Assembly (NCBI RefSeq): GCF_014644535.1
Contig: NZ_BMKW01000002.1
Span: 147,033-211,032, forward strand
DNA from: Neoroseomonas lacus
GTDB lineage: Bacteria > Pseudomonadota > Alphaproteobacteria > Acetobacterales > Acetobacteraceae
DNA: 64,000 nucleotides
Direction: 5' to 3'
Shown here piece after piece: positions 43,947 through 53,799 of the stretch (its first letter is position 1; every line of letters starts with the position of its first letter). The notes below the pieces were generated by a model. The model saw only the letters and a list, made by a program, of their open reading frames with translations. It searched no databases and was not told where the DNA came from. The position numbers were made by a program, and so were the translations under genes.

Positions 43947-43984
43947 CGGGCGCGTCCTCTGGTTTCTTGCCTGAACGTCGGGTC

Positions 43985-44941
43985 TCAGCGGCGGATCGGC
44001 CCGCCTGGCCGGGCAGCGGGGGCCGCCGGGGCGGGCGGCTCGGCGCTGTCGGTTGGGCGCGGGGCGGAACCGTCGAGGTTGAAGCGCTCGATCCGGGCAG
44101 CGGCGCGGGCGCGTTCGACCGCCCCCTGCACCTCGGCCTGCACCAGCTGCTGGCGGATCGTCTGGGCGACCTCATCGAAGGGCGGCGGGGCGGCCTGGCG
44201 GCGCTCCTCCACCTTGATCACGTGCCAGCCGAAGGGCGACTGCACCGGATTCTCGCTGACCTGCCCGGCCTGCAGCGCGAAGGCCGCATTGGCGAATTCC
44301 GGCACCATGTCGCCGCGGCGGAAGAAGCCGAGGTCGCCGCCCTCGGCCGAACCCGGCCCGGTCGAACGCCGCCGCGCGACATCGGCGAAATCCGCCCCGC
44401 CGCGAACTTCCGCCAGCGCCTCGCGCGCCGCGGATTCGGTCGGCACCAGGATGTGGCGCGCATGCACCTCCTCATCGGCCGGGCGGCTGGCGATCTGCTG
44501 GTCGTAGCGGGCGCGCACCGCCTCGTCGCTGATGCGGCTGGCGAGCTCGGCGGTCAGCCAGGCCTGCTGGAGCTCCTGTTCCTCCGCGCGGCGGATGCGC
44601 GCGCGCACCGCCTCATCCCGGTCGAGCCCGGCGCGGCGGGCCGCCGCGGTCACCGCGCGCCCGGCGATCATTTGGTCGAGCAGCAGCGGATAGAGCACCT
44701 GCGGCGGCGTGCCGCGCAGTTCCTGCGGCAGTTCCTGCGCCGCGGCGGCGAGGTCGGCCATGGTGATCGGCTCGCCGTCGACCCGGGCGAGCACGGTATC
44801 GCCCGCCGGGGTGGCGGGGGTCGCTGCCTGCGAGGGCGCGGGAGCCGGCTGCTGTGCACTGAGCGGCTGGGCGGCGCAAAGCGCCACCGCGAGGGCAAGG
44901 CCCGCACGAAGGGGATGGGCGGGACGGCGGCGCGGGGACAT
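43985..44941 (-). CDS. Parvulin-type peptidyl-prolyl isomerase (PpiC/SurA family)
   Basis: A 318-aa periplasmic chaperone/isomerase. The signal peptide ends AQPLSAQQ near 30, and an N-terminal SurA-like helical part covers about 45-150. The parvulin domain (about 155-255) has VHARHILVPTESAA, GADFADVARRRSTGPGSAEGGDLGFFRRGDMVPEF and NPVQSPFGWHVIKV. A helical segment and Pro-rich tail follow. It helps fold outer-membrane proteins. GAGG lies 4 nt before the ATG. First gene of a pair with argJ. Confidence 0.92.
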   Translation of the reverse strand: MSPRRRPAHPLRAGLALAVALCAAQPLSAQQPAPAPSQAATPATPAGDTVLARVDGEPITMADLAAAAQELPQELRGTPPQVLYPLLLDQMIAGRAVTAAARRAGLDRDEAVRARIRRAEEQELQQAWLTAELASRISDEAVRARYDQQIASRPADEEVHARHILVPTESAAREALAEVRGGADFADVARRRSTGPGSAEGGDLGFFRRGDMVPEFANAAFALQAGQVSENPVQSPFGWHVIKVEERRQAAPPPFDEVAQTIRQQLVQAEVQGAVERARAAARIERFNLDGSAPRPTDSAEPPAPAAPAARPGGPIRR

Positions 44942-45094
44942 GGAACCTCGGGGGCGGGAAGGGCAGGAACATGGCCGATGCGTCTGGGGGCGACAAGGTG
45001 ACGGCATGCCCACCGGCGGGATAACTTGCCGTAACATCGCGGAAACCGCCGCGTCAGCCGGCGAAAAAGGCGCCCGCCTCGCGGGGCCGCGGCG

Positions 45095-45123
45095 TTGACC
45101 CACCCTGTCCGCCCGCCTATCTG
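45095..45123 (+). promoter_or_regulatory. Putative secA promoter
   Basis: TTGACC (45095-45100), 17-nt spacer, TATCTG (45118-45123), 130 bp before the secA start. The -35 is strong; the -10 matches consensus in half of its positions. The rest of the 312-bp spacer between the divergent parvulin and secA genes shows no ORF or repeat. Confidence 0.4.
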
Positions 45124-45253
45124 TCCCGGGGTCGCGTTGCACCCTGGCCGGAGCCCTGATCGGTCCAGCCGGGCGCTGCGCGTCCCGAGTCCATGCCCCC
45201 CGGTGGGGGCGCGCTCGACCGGGCACCCAGCCCGACGGAGACCGACACCCCCG

Positions 45254-47998
45254 ATGTTCGCCCGCCTCGCCGCCGCCATCTTTGGCACCTCGAACGACCG
45301 CGCCCTGAAGCGCTACCAGGGCCGCGTGCCGGCCATCAACGCGCTTGAACCCGCGATGGAGGCCCTGTCGGACGAGGCGCTGGCCAACCAGACCGTGGTC
45401 TTCCGCGAACGCCTCGCCAAGGGCGAGACGCTGGACGACATCCTGCCCGAGGCCTTCGCCACGGTGCGCGAGGCCGCGCGCCGGGCGCTGGGGATGCGCC
45501 ATTTCGACGTGCAGATGATCGGCGGCATGGTGCTGCATGACGGCCGAATCGCCGAGATGAAGACCGGCGAGGGCAAGACCCTGGTCGCCACCCTGCCGGT
45601 CTATCTGAACGCGCTGCCCGCCAAGGGCGTGCATGTCGTCACCGTGAACGACTACCTCGCCAGCCGCGACGCGGAGTGGATGGGCAAGCTGTACGGCTTC
45701 CTCGGCCTGACCACGGGCGTCATCGTCCATGGCCTGACGGATGAGCAGCGCCGCGACGCCTATGCCTGCGACATCACCTACGGCACCAACAACGAATACG
45801 GCTTCGACTATCTGCGCGACAACATGAAGTACCGGCTGGAGGACATGGTCCAGCGCGACTTCGCCTATGCGATCGTCGACGAGGTCGACAGCATCCTAGT
45901 GGATGAGGCGCGCACGCCGCTGATCATCTCCGGCCCCTCCGACGACAGCTCCGACCTCTATCGCCAGGCCGATGACGTGGTGAAGGAGCTGGTCAAGGAC
46001 CCGGCGACGATCGAGAAGGACGAGAAGCAGCGCACCGTCACGCTGACCGAACTGGGCAGCGAGCGTATCGAGCAGATGCTCAAGGATGCCGGCCTGCTGA
46101 CCGAAGGCGACCTGTACGACATCCACAACGTCACGCTGGTGCACCACGTCAACCAGTCGGTGCGCGCGCATGCGCTGTTCAAGCGCGATGTCGAATACGT
46201 CGTGCGCCAGGACAAGATCGTCATCATCGACGAGTTCACCGGCCGCATGATGGAAGGCCGGCGCTATTCCGATGGCCTGCACCAGGCGCTCGAGGCCAAG
46301 GAACACGTCACGGTCCAGCCCGAGAACCAGACGCTCGCCTCGATCACCTTCCAGAACTATTTCCGCCTCTACCCGAAGCTCGCCGGCATGACCGGCACGG
46401 CGGCGACCGAGGCCGACGAATTCGCCGAGATCTACAAGCTCGAGGTCGTCGAGATCCCGACCAACGTGCCGGTGGCGCGCGAGGATGGCGATGACGAGGT
46501 CTATCGCACCGCGATGGAGAAGTACGAGGCCGTCGCCGCCCTGATCGCCGAGGCGCGCGAGCGCGGCCAGCCCTGCCTCGTCGGCACCACCAGCATCGAG
46601 AAGTCGGAGCTGATCTCCGAACTGCTGAAGAAGAAGAACGTTCCGCACCAGGTGCTGAACGCGCGCTACCACGAACAGGAAGCCGGCATCGTCGCCCAGG
46701 CCGGCCGGCCGGGCGCGGTGACCATCGCGACCAACATGGCCGGCCGCGGCACCGACATCCAGCTCGGCGGCAACTACGAGATGCTGGCGCGCCACGAGGC
46801 CGGCACCAATGAAGGCCCCGAATACGAAGCGCTGATCATCAAGCACAAGGCCGAGGTCGAGGCGGTGCGCCCGGCGGTGAAGGCGGCCGGCGGCCTGTTC
46901 GTCATCGGCACCGAGCGCCATGAATCGCGGCGCATCGACAACCAGCTGCGCGGCCGGTCGGGCCGCCAGGGCGACCCGGGGGCGAGCCGCTTCTTCCTCT
47001 CCCTCGAAGACGACCTGATGCGCATCTTCGGGTCGGACCGCATGGGCGGGATGCTGACCAAGCTTGGTCTCAAGGAAGGCGAGGCGATCGTCCATCCCTG
47101 GATCAACAAGGCGCTGGAGAAGGCGCAGAAGAAGGTCGAGGCGCGCAACTTCGACATGCGCAAGAACCTTCTCAAATACGACGACGTCATGAACGACCAG
47201 CGCAAGGAAGTGTATTCCCAGCGCCGTGCTTTCATGGTCGCCGACAACGTCTTCGAATCCATCCAGGAAATGCGCCAGGAGACGATCGGCGACCTGGTCG
47301 CCCGCTGCATTCCCGAGAACGCCTATCCCGAGCAATGGGACCTGGCGACGCTGGAACGCCAAGTGCAGGACGTGCTGAACCTCGACGTGCCGGTCGCCGA
47401 CTGGGCGCGCGAGGAAGGCATCGACGACGAGACCGTGCGCGAGCGCCTGCAGGAAGCCGCCGACCGCGCCTATGCCGCCCGCGCCGCCAATGTCGGCCCC
47501 GACATCATGCGTCAGGTCGAGAAGTCCCTGCTGCTGCAGGTGTTCGACCAGGTGTGGAAGGAACACCTGCTGGCGCTCGACCATCTGCGCCAGGGCATCG
47601 GCCTGCGCGCCTATGGCCAGCGCGATCCGCTGAACGAGTACAAGTCGGAAGCCTTCGCGCTGTTCAACGGCATGCTCTCGGACCTGCGCGAGCGGGTGAC
47701 CTCGCTGCTGCTGCGCATCGAGCTGCGCCCGGATGCGCCGCCACCCTCGCCTGAGGGCCTCGGCTTCATGGACATGCGCCACCCCGACCCGGCGATGGCC
47801 GCGGCCGAACTGGAAATGGTCAGTGGCGGCGGCACCACCTACGAGGCCGTGCCGATGGCGATCGGCACCGCCGCGCCGCGCCCGATCGCCGAAGGGGTCG
47901 ACCCGAACGACCCCTCCACCTGGGGCCGCACGCCGCGCAACGCGCCCTGCCCCTGCGGGTCTGGCAAGAAGTTCAAGGCCTGCCACGGGCGCGGATGA
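45254..47998 (+). CDS. secA: Preprotein translocase ATPase SecA
   Basis: A 914-aa motor of the Sec export pathway. Walker [11 protein letters not shown] lies near 102-110, [13 protein letters not shown] near 130, DEAD-like [14 protein letters not shown] near 208-221, the [15 protein letters not shown] stretch, the [14 protein letters not shown] motif, and the [10 protein letters not shown] motif. The C-terminal zinc site [14 protein letters not shown] near 899-912 binds SecB and lipid. ATG 45254 gives the conserved start [11 protein letters not shown]. The gene runs into a small secreted-protein gene with an ATGA overlap. Confidence 0.98.
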   Translation: MFARLAAAIFGTSNDRALKRYQGRVPAINALEPAMEALSDEALANQTVVFRERLAKGETLDDILPEAFATVREAARRALGMRHFDVQMIGGMVLHDGRIAEMKTGEGKTLVATLPVYLNALPAKGVHVVTVNDYLASRDAEWMGKLYGFLGLTTGVIVHGLTDEQRRDAYACDITYGTNNEYGFDYLRDNMKYRLEDMVQRDFAYAIVDEVDSILVDEARTPLIISGPSDDSSDLYRQADDVVKELVKDPATIEKDEKQRTVTLTELGSERIEQMLKDAGLLTEGDLYDIHNVTLVHHVNQSVRAHALFKRDVEYVVRQDKIVIIDEFTGRMMEGRRYSDGLHQALEAKEHVTVQPENQTLASITFQNYFRLYPKLAGMTGTAATEADEFAEIYKLEVVEIPTNVPVAREDGDDEVYRTAMEKYEAVAALIAEARERGQPCLVGTTSIEKSELISELLKKKNVPHQVLNARYHEQEAGIVAQAGRPGAVTIATNMAGRGTDIQLGGNYEMLARHEAGTNEGPEYEALIIKHKAEVEAVRPAVKAAGGLFVIGTERHESRRIDNQLRGRSGRQGDPGASRFFLSLEDDLMRIFGSDRMGGMLTKLGLKEGEAIVHPWINKALEKAQKKVEARNFDMRKNLLKYDDVMNDQRKEVYSQRRAFMVADNVFESIQEMRQETIGDLVARCIPENAYPEQWDLATLERQVQDVLNLDVPVADWAREEGIDDETVRERLQEAADRAYAARAANVGPDIMRQVEKSLLLQVFDQVWKEHLLALDHLRQGIGLRAYGQRDPLNEYKSEAFALFNGMLSDLRERVTSLLLRIELRPDAPPPSPEGLGFMDMRHPDPAMAAAELEMVSGGGTTYEAVPMAIGTAAPRPIAEGVDPNDPSTWGRTPRNAPCPCGSGKKFKACHGRG

Positions 47999-48474
47999 GC
48001 ATGCGCGCCTGCCTCGCGGCGCTGCTGGCGGCCTGCTTCGCCCTGGCGGCCGGGCCGGCCGACGCGCATTGGGAAAACACCCGATGGGGCATGTCGGAGG
48101 CACAGGTCATCGCCGCCCTGCGCGGGTCGGTCCGCGCCCTGCCGCCGGCGGATCGCCGACCCATCCCCGGGGCGCGCATCGAATACCGGGTCGGCGGCGA
48201 ATTCCGCAGCGGCACCCTGAACCTGCGCGTCGCTTTCGCCTTTGACGGTCGCAGCGGTGGGCTGGTCTGCGTATCGGCCCAGGCCGATGAAATCCAGGGC
48301 CCGACGCTGCGGGCCCGGCTCGAACGCCAGTTCGGCGCGCCGCAGGAGCGCGGCCAGGACCCGCCGACCGGCGGGGGGATCGAAACCCTCGGCTGGACTC
48401 GGCCCGACGAGATCGATCTGCAACTGGCCCCGGGACGGCCGGCCACCCTGCTGCACTGCGCGCGCGGGGTTTGA
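47995..48474 (+). CDS. Small secreted hypothetical protein
   Basis: A 159-aa product with signal peptide [22 protein letters not shown] (cleavage near 24). The mature domain [20 protein letters not shown]...[40 protein letters not shown] resembles the small periplasmic domains seen in many alphaproteobacteria, with a helix-then-sheet layout. No catalytic residues are recognised. The start overlaps the secA stop, so it is probably coexpressed. Confidence 0.72.
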   Translation: MSMRACLAALLAACFALAAGPADAHWENTRWGMSEAQVIAALRGSVRALPPADRRPIPGARIEYRVGGEFRSGTLNLRVAFAFDGRSGGLVCVSAQADEIQGPTLRARLERQFGAPQERGQDPPTGGGIETLGWTRPDEIDLQLAPGRPATLLHCARGV

Positions 48475-48798
48475 CGAGGCGCTGCGGCACCGCCGCCGAT
48501 GCGCGTCGAGCCTCACGCCGCGGACACAGGCGACCGGCCCGCTCTCGTCAATACCGGTGATGAGCGGAGCCTGCCGTGCCGATGTCGCCCCCGACGAGGC
48601 CGACATGCTCGTCCACAAGGGCGCCGGAAGGTCGGGCAAGCGGCCTCGCAGGATCACCACGTCCGGCCGGCTGCGTCAGACGAGGTGCGGCCATCGGCGC
48701 GCCCGTTAGGCGCAAATTCATCCGCCTCGGATCACCGATGCGGTCGCCACGCCAGGGCATGAACCGTCTGGCGTGTTGCCGACGCCCCACTCAGCCTG
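48475..48798. other. Intergenic region, about 325 bp
   Basis: Between the secreted protein and the TIR-like orphan. Open frames here show no recognisable protein and no ribosome site. I see no repeat or terminator with a T-tract. Together with the empty spacer on the other side of the orphan it looks like a landing site for foreign DNA. Confidence 0.5.
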
Positions 48799-49512
48799 TC
48801 AGCATCCGTAGGCCTTCATGATGCTCGCAATCTCGCCGACCTGGGTGGCGCTGATCTTCCAGGAACCCGGCAGATGCGCCGAGACCGGACCTGCCTTGAT
48901 CAAATAGATCGGCGTCGTATCGGACCCGACAACCACATCCGGAAGGTCGTCCGCTTTCAATGCGAGCGTATGGAATTTGGCGCCGGAATTGCGCGCCTCC
49001 TCGATCCTTTGCATTTCCTTGATGCAGGCCTCGCGTTCAAAATAGTCGCTTGTCTGAACCTGCAGCAGAATCTTCGATTGGTTCAGGGCCGTCTTCCACA
49101 TCTCGAACCATGCTGAGTGGACCGCACCGATCGTCAGATAGCGGCCGTCATTCGCCACGCCGATCTGATTGAGAGTGACGTCCCGCTGGAAGGTATTCGG
49201 CCCAATGATGGAAACGCCTTCGTTATCCGCACTCATTTGGAATGGATTGACGCCTCCACTATGGCGAATGGCACCAGGTTCCTGTCGTGACGCTACATTA
49301 TCAAGGTAGATTGCATTTGGAGAAAAGTATCCGAGTTCCTTCATCAACTCGCCCCGGAGCCAATGAGCGAATACGTCGCCACCATTGGTATTTGCGAAGC
49401 TGAGTACAGCCTTCGATGCGTCGCCGGTGTAGGGGCTCCGTGACGTTCGGCGCGTCTCCTGTTCTGGCCGCCTGCGCACGAATTGCACGCTGGTCGAGCC
49501 GACGCGTGCCAT
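48799..49512 (-). CDS. Orphan protein with a possible TIR-like domain
   Basis: A 237-aa product, visibly less GC-rich than its neighbours. Residues 1-30 are basic. KAVLSFANTNGGDVFAHWLRGELMKELG at 34-61 looks like the first strand and helix of a TIR domain. NAIYLDN at 66-72 could be the second strand, and WFEMWKTALNQSKILLQVQTSD then YFEREACIKEMQRI at 135-170 resembles the late helix, strand and conserved acidic helix. The middle (75-130) is longer than usual, and an NADase Glu cannot be assigned with certainty. No operon partner; empty spacers lie on both sides. Confidence covers the gene more than the fold. Confidence 0.5.
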   Translation of the reverse strand: MARVGSTSVQFVRRRPEQETRRTSRSPYTGDASKAVLSFANTNGGDVFAHWLRGELMKELGYFSPNAIYLDNVASRQEPGAIRHSGGVNPFQMSADNEGVSIIGPNTFQRDVTLNQIGVANDGRYLTIGAVHSAWFEMWKTALNQSKILLQVQTSDYFEREACIKEMQRIEEARNSGAKFHTLALKADDLPDVVVGSDTTPIYLIKAGPVSAHLPGSWKISATQVGEIASIMKAYGC

Positions 49513-49888
49513 GGCCACCAGAAACAAATCGGTATGCGCCCGATTTCCGGCCAATCCTGCGTATGTCCTGACATGAGCACATGTCCGTGTTCTCAACAAC
49601 ACGCATCCGTGACGATTCACGAGCAGCTGCCGCCCACGCCGCGGCTCGCAGCACCGGCGGGTGCCGCCGAACGCCCGGACGCGGCAACGGTGGCGACCGG
49701 AAGAAACACCTCGGCACCGCCACCGCCCGAACGGTCCCGCCCGCAGGCCCGGCCGGGTATCGCCGAAGAAGGCCTGGCCGCCGCATGGTGACCACTGCCC
49801 GAACCTTGCGGAACGGCACATGAGGACCTCGGCCAGTGCAAGGCCCGGCGGGGGAAACCGCCCTCACCACCGCCGTCCCGCCCGGCGA
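49513..49888. other. Intergenic region, about 375 bp
   Basis: Upstream of the TIR-like orphan and downstream of the TGSG-repeat protein. The orphan-proximal 100 bp is AT-richer and presumably holds its promoter. No RNA gene, repeat or credible ORF was found. Confidence 0.5.
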
Positions 49889-50203
49889 TCAGCCGTGCGG
49901 CGCGGCGGGCACCGCGTTGCGGACATAACCGACCGACCGGTTCTCGCCGCTACCGGTGACGATGACGGTGTAGCCCGGCGTGCGGAAGCCGCCCTCGACC
50001 GGGCCGACATGCTCGGCGGTCTGGCTTTCGCCGCTGCCGGTCATCACGCCCGCCGATGTTTGCCGCACCGCCCCCGCGCCGTCCGGATAGGCGACCGAGA
50101 GGTTCATGCCGCTCCCGGTCGCGATGGCCTGTTGCGCCGGGGCGCCCTGGGCATCGGCCAGGCCGATGATGGCCACGGCGATCCGCAGGATGCGGCGGTT
50201 CAT
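49889..50203 (-). CDS. Secreted protein with three TGSG repeats
   Basis: A 104-aa product with a signal peptide (about 1-24, ending near GAPAQQ). The mature part holds three imperfect repeats at about 28-42, 53-66 and 82-95: ATGSGMNLSVAYP, MTGSGESQTAEHV and VTGSGENRSVGYV. The repeats suggest a small beta-hairpin array. It is downstream of the DUF4394 gene on the same strand. Function unknown. Confidence 0.6.
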   Translation of the reverse strand: MNRRILRIAVAIIGLADAQGAPAQQAIATGSGMNLSVAYPDGAGAVRQTSAGVMTGSGESQTAEHVGPVEGGFRTPGYTVIVTGSGENRSVGYVRNAVPAAPHG

Positions 50204-50327
50204 GGTCTTGGTTCCCCGGTTTGATTGATGGATCGGGTCGTCGCTTCCCCCCGGGACGGGCGGCGCGGAGGGGGGCAGTTGCTCCGCGCGGGGTGCAGTC
50301 GCGCCCGGTCCCGGGGGTGCGCCGGCA

Positions 50328-51113
50328 TCACCGCATCGCGGCGATGTCGATCACCTCGGCGCCGGGCAGGCCGGTCACCGGGCCCGTGGCGGTCGCCATG
50401 CCGGTGTCGAGGTTGACGCCGTGCAGCGTGCCGGCGGCGAGCAGGAAGGTCATGTTGGCCCCCTGCCCGTCCGACAGGATGTCGAATGCGACGCCGGCCG
50501 GCAGGCTCGCCGCGAGTTCGCCGCGCGGCTGCTGCACGCCGTCGTTGGGCGGCGCCTGCAGGTTGAAGCGGCGGGTCAGCGTGTCGATCGTGTACAGCGC
50601 GGTCTGCTGCGCGCCGGCCATGCTGTTGGTGTAGGCGCCGGCGACGACGCGCGGCGTGGTCTCGGCATAGGGCGTGCCGGCGGCATATTTCACCGCGCCA
50701 TCGGTCACCGCCTGGCCGGTCTCGACATTCACCCGCAGGTTCACGCCGTTCATGCCCATCAGGCGCAGGCGATTGGCGACCGGGTTGAAATCCACGATGG
50801 CGCGACCGCCCGATTCGAAGGCGGTGGCGAGCCGGCTGACCTGCATGGCGCGGCCGCTGGCGACGTCGATCGTGACGATCTGGCCGCGGTCGGTCACGCC
50901 ATACAGCTTTCCGTCCTGCGGGCGCTGGTCGATGCCGATCAGCCGGCCATCGGTGCCGGTGATGCGGATCGGCGGCGCGGCACGGCGCGTCTCGCTGTCG
51001 ATCACGACCAGCGCGTTATCGGCGGTCAGGCCGACCAGCGAGGTGGCCTCGGCGGCCTGCGCGGCGGCGATCGTGCCGAAGGCGGCGAGGGTGTAGCGAA
51101 GGGTGGTGTTCAT
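50328..51113 (-). CDS. Secreted DUF4394-domain protein
   Basis: A 261-aa protein with signal peptide (cleavage near AEATS, about 23) and the DUF4394 beta-propeller-like domain: VGLTADNALVVIDSETRR, GIDQRPQDGKLYGVTDRGQIVTIDVASG, VDFNPVANRLRLMGMNGVNLRVNVETG, AYTNSMAGAQQTALYTIDT. GGAGAG lies 6 nt upstream. DUF4394 genes often sit next to an ECF sigma factor and its anti-sigma, as here, and are probable regulon members. Confidence 0.88.
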   Translation of the reverse strand: MNTTLRYTLAAFGTIAAAQAAEATSLVGLTADNALVVIDSETRRAAPPIRITGTDGRLIGIDQRPQDGKLYGVTDRGQIVTIDVASGRAMQVSRLATAFESGGRAIVDFNPVANRLRLMGMNGVNLRVNVETGQAVTDGAVKYAAGTPYAETTPRVVAGAYTNSMAGAQQTALYTIDTLTRRFNLQAPPNDGVQQPRGELAASLPAGVAFDILSDGQGANMTFLLAAGTLHGVNLDTGMATATGPVTGLPGAEVIDIAAMR

Positions 51114-51241
51114 GGCGGTCTCTCCGGGTTGCGGCGAGGCCGCCACCGGCCCCGCTGACCGCCTTACGGAGGTAGATGCGGCGCAGATGCGGAGAGAACG
51201 TTCACGAGTTTGCGAGGCCGTATTCGGAGAGGCAGCGCTCC

Positions 51242-51928
51242 CTACGCCCCGCGGGCCGCCGCCAGTCGCCCGATGAACAGCACCGGCCCGGTCGGCCGCC
51301 CCGTCGGCGACCCGCCGGGCGGTTCCAGCGAGATCTCGATCAACATCCCCGGCTCCGGCCGGATGCTGGACGGCGTCACCGTCAATCGCCCCTGCGCTGC
51401 CGGGATCAGGCCGAGCGAGGTCGGCGCCGTCGCCCCCTGCGGCAGTGCCCAGAGCTGCATCACCCGGTCCGCCGGCACCGGCTGTGGGTTCAGCGAGGCC
51501 AGGCGCAGCGCCCCGCCATCGGCTTCCACCAGCCAGGCCGGCTGGTCGCGCTGGGTCAGCAGCACGGTCATCAGCCGCTCCTCGGGCACTGGGCGCAGCA
51601 GCAGCAGAGCGGCAAGGCCGGCCGCGACCATGCTCGCCCCCAGCGCCCAGAAGCGCCAGAACGGCGAGGCCCGCGCGGCGGCAGGCGCCGGCGCGGCCGG
51701 GCGATCGAGGGTTGTCGCGATGCGGCCCCACAGCCCCGGCGGCGGCGCTTCCGGCACGGCGAGAGCGGTCAGCGGCGACAGCCGCGCCTCCCACGCCGCC
51801 ACCATCTCGCGCAGCGCGGCGTCGGTCTCCATCGCCTGCTCGACCTGTCGCGCCGCGCGAGCATCCAGCGTGCCGAGAACGTATTCCGCAGCCAGCGCGT
51901 CGCGTTCGACGGGATCGGTCGGGATCAC
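51242..51928 (-). CDS. Anti-sigma factor (RskA-like)
   Basis: A 228-aa membrane protein. The N-terminal cytosolic anti-sigma domain (ERDALAAEYVLGTLDARAARQVEQAM) is typical of RskA/anti-SigK. A single transmembrane segment near 108-125 (FWALGASMVAAGLAALLLL) follows, and the periplasmic RskA C-domain has WLVEADGGALRLASLNPQPVPADRVMQLWALPQG. GTG 51928 overlaps the stop of the sigma gene. It holds the sigma factor inactive until an envelope signal triggers release. Confidence 0.9.
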   Translation of the reverse strand: MIPTDPVERDALAAEYVLGTLDARAARQVEQAMETDAALREMVAAWEARLSPLTALAVPEAPPPGLWGRIATTLDRPAAPAPAAARASPFWRFWALGASMVAAGLAALLLLRPVPEERLMTVLLTQRDQPAWLVEADGGALRLASLNPQPVPADRVMQLWALPQGATAPTSLGLIPAAQGRLTVTPSSIRPEPGMLIEISLEPPGGSPTGRPTGPVLFIGRLAAARGA

Positions 51929-52464
51929 GCCAGGCACTCCTTCAGCGACTGCAGGCCGCGGCGGATCCAAGACTTCACCGTCCCCAGCGGCGTGCCGAGA
52001 CGCTCGGCGATCTGCGGGTGCGACAGGCCATGCACGAAGGCGAGGATGATCCCGTCGCGGTTCTTCGGTTCAAGCCCGTCGAGGCAATGACGCAGCCGCT
52101 GGCCCTCGACGCTGGCCGAGAGCCGTTCCTCGGCCTCCGGCGCCACTGCCTGGTCGCCGAGCGCGGGGTCGTCGGTCGGGACCTCGCGGCCGCGGGCGCG
52201 GATGATGTCGAGCGCGGCATGGCGGACGATAGCGCCGAGCCAGGCCTCCGGCGCGCCACGCGTCGCGTCGAACTGCGCGGCGCGGCGGGCGATGCGGATG
52301 AAGGCGTCCTGCAATGCGTCGGCGGCGGTGTCGCGGTCGCGCAGGATGGCGTTGGCGACGCCGAACAGCCGCACCGACTGGCGTTCATAGACCGCGCGCA
52401 GGGCCGCCCTGTCGCCCTCGGCAACGGATGTCAGCAGGGTGGAAAGGTCGGTCTCGGCATCCAT
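51925..52464 (-). CDS. ECF sigma factor (SigK-like)
   Basis: A 179-aa ECF sigma factor. Sigma region 2 (about 12-85) has DRAALRAVYERQSVRLFGVANAIL and DAADALQDAFIRIAR; region 4 (about 120-175) has KNRDGIILAFVHGLSHPQIAERLGTPLGTVKSWIRRGLQ. It is followed by its anti-sigma factor and the DUF4394 gene. The divergent ABC-binding-protein gene starts 115 bp upstream. Likely responds to envelope or oxidative stress. Confidence 0.92.
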   Translation of the reverse strand: MDAETDLSTLLTSVAEGDRAALRAVYERQSVRLFGVANAILRDRDTAADALQDAFIRIARRAAQFDATRGAPEAWLGAIVRHAALDIIRARGREVPTDDPALGDQAVAPEAEERLSASVEGQRLRHCLDGLEPKNRDGIILAFVHGLSHPQIAERLGTPLGTVKSWIRRGLQSLKECLA

Positions 52465-52578
52465 GCGGCGCGCGAACAGGCCATGCCGCCGTGCGCCTGG
52501 TCAAGCGCAATGACCCATTGCGCCGGGGCCCCGCCGCACCGATCATCCCCGCCAGCAGGGTTTCCAGGAGACTTCCGC

Positions 52579-53793
52579 ATGACGCGCATCACCCTTCCCC
52601 GCCGGGCGCTCGGCGCCGCGGCGCTCGCCACGCTGGCGCGGCCGGCCTTCGCGCAGGCGACGCCGATCCGCATCGGTGAGCTCAATTCCTATTCGCGCAT
52701 GGCCGCCTTCGCCGTGCCCTACCGCAATGCCATGCAGCTCGCGCAGGATGCGGTGAACGCCGCCGGCGGCGTGATGGGCGGCCGCCCGATGGAGCTGGTG
52801 TTCCGCGACGACGGCTCGACGCCCGGCGATGCGGTGCGCGTCGCCGAGGAATTGCTGACGCGCGAGAACGTCGCCTTCCTCGCCGGCACCTTCCTGTCGA
52901 ATGTCGGCCTGGCGGTCGCGGATTTCGCGAATCAGCGCAAGCGGCTGTTCCTGGCGACCGAACCGCTGACAGACGCGATCACCATGGCGCAGGGCAACCG
53001 CTACACCTTCCGCGTGCGGCCGGGCACCTACATGCAGACGAAGATGCTGATAGAGGCGATCCGCGGCAAGACCGCCAAGCGCTGGGCGATCGTCGCGCCG
53101 AACTATGAATACGGCCAGTCGGCGGCAGCGAACTTCAAGCGCATGCTGGGCGATGCAATCCCGGGTGCCGAGATCGTGGCGGAACAATTCCCCGCGCTCG
53201 GCCGCGTCGATGCGGGGGCGACGGTGGGCGCGCTCGCGCAGTCGCGCCCCGATGGCATCTTCAACGTGCTTTTCGGCCCGGACCTGACGGCCTTCGTGCG
53301 CGAGGGCAACACGCGCGGGCTGTTCGAACGCCGCACCGTGGTCTCGCTGCTGACCGGCGAGCCGGAATACCTCATCCCGCTCGGCGACGAGACGCCGGAG
53401 GGCTGGATCGTCACCGGCTACGCGCCCGACCAGATCGACGCGCCGCCCGCGCACAAGGCCTTCATCGAGGCCTACAAGGCTCGCTTCAACGACACGCCGC
53501 GGCTCGGTTCGCTGCTCGGCTACGTGACGGTGCAGATCATCGCCAACCTGCTGAACAAGGCGAACACGCTCGAGACCGAGGCGCTGGTGAACGCGCTGGC
53601 CGGGCTCGCCACCGACACGATCGTCGGCGGCGTGTCGATGCGCGCGCTGGACCACCAGGGCACGCTCGGCACCTGGGTGGGCGAGACCACGCTTAGCCGC
53701 GGCAAGGGTACCATGAAGAACGCCCGCTACGCCGATGGCGCCAACTACATGTTCTCCGAGACCGAGGTCCGCGCCGCGCGTCCGCCGGCCTGA
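52579..53793 (+). CDS. Branched-chain-amino-acid-type ABC transporter substrate-binding protein
   Basis: A 404-aa LivK-like periplasmic binding protein. The signal peptide with PRRALGAAALATLARPAFAQ is twin-arginine-like. The mature region starts TPIRIGELNSYSRMAAFAVPYRNAMQLAQDAVNAAGGVMGGRPMEL, and FLAGTFLSNVGLAVADFA and the periplasmic-binding-protein fold continue to the end. AGGAG lies 8 nt before the ATG. First gene of an eight-gene run ending at 63612. The ligand is probably the compound broken down by the downstream enzymes. Confidence 0.92.
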   Translation: MTRITLPRRALGAAALATLARPAFAQATPIRIGELNSYSRMAAFAVPYRNAMQLAQDAVNAAGGVMGGRPMELVFRDDGSTPGDAVRVAEELLTRENVAFLAGTFLSNVGLAVADFANQRKRLFLATEPLTDAITMAQGNRYTFRVRPGTYMQTKMLIEAIRGKTAKRWAIVAPNYEYGQSAAANFKRMLGDAIPGAEIVAEQFPALGRVDAGATVGALAQSRPDGIFNVLFGPDLTAFVREGNTRGLFERRTVVSLLTGEPEYLIPLGDETPEGWIVTGYAPDQIDAPPAHKAFIEAYKARFNDTPRLGSLLGYVTVQIIANLLNKANTLETEALVNALAGLATDTIVGGVSMRALDHQGTLGTWVGETTLSRGKGTMKNARYADGANYMFSETEVRAARPPA

Positions 53794-53799
53794 CGCGGG

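Noticed and set aside
45896..48103. 735-codon open frame antisense to secA
   Set aside because: Mirror of secA codon bias; no start signal, no recognisable domain.
48475..48798. Possible transposase or resistance-gene fragment
   Set aside because: Translated fragments show no catalytic or family motif; left as a gene-free gap.
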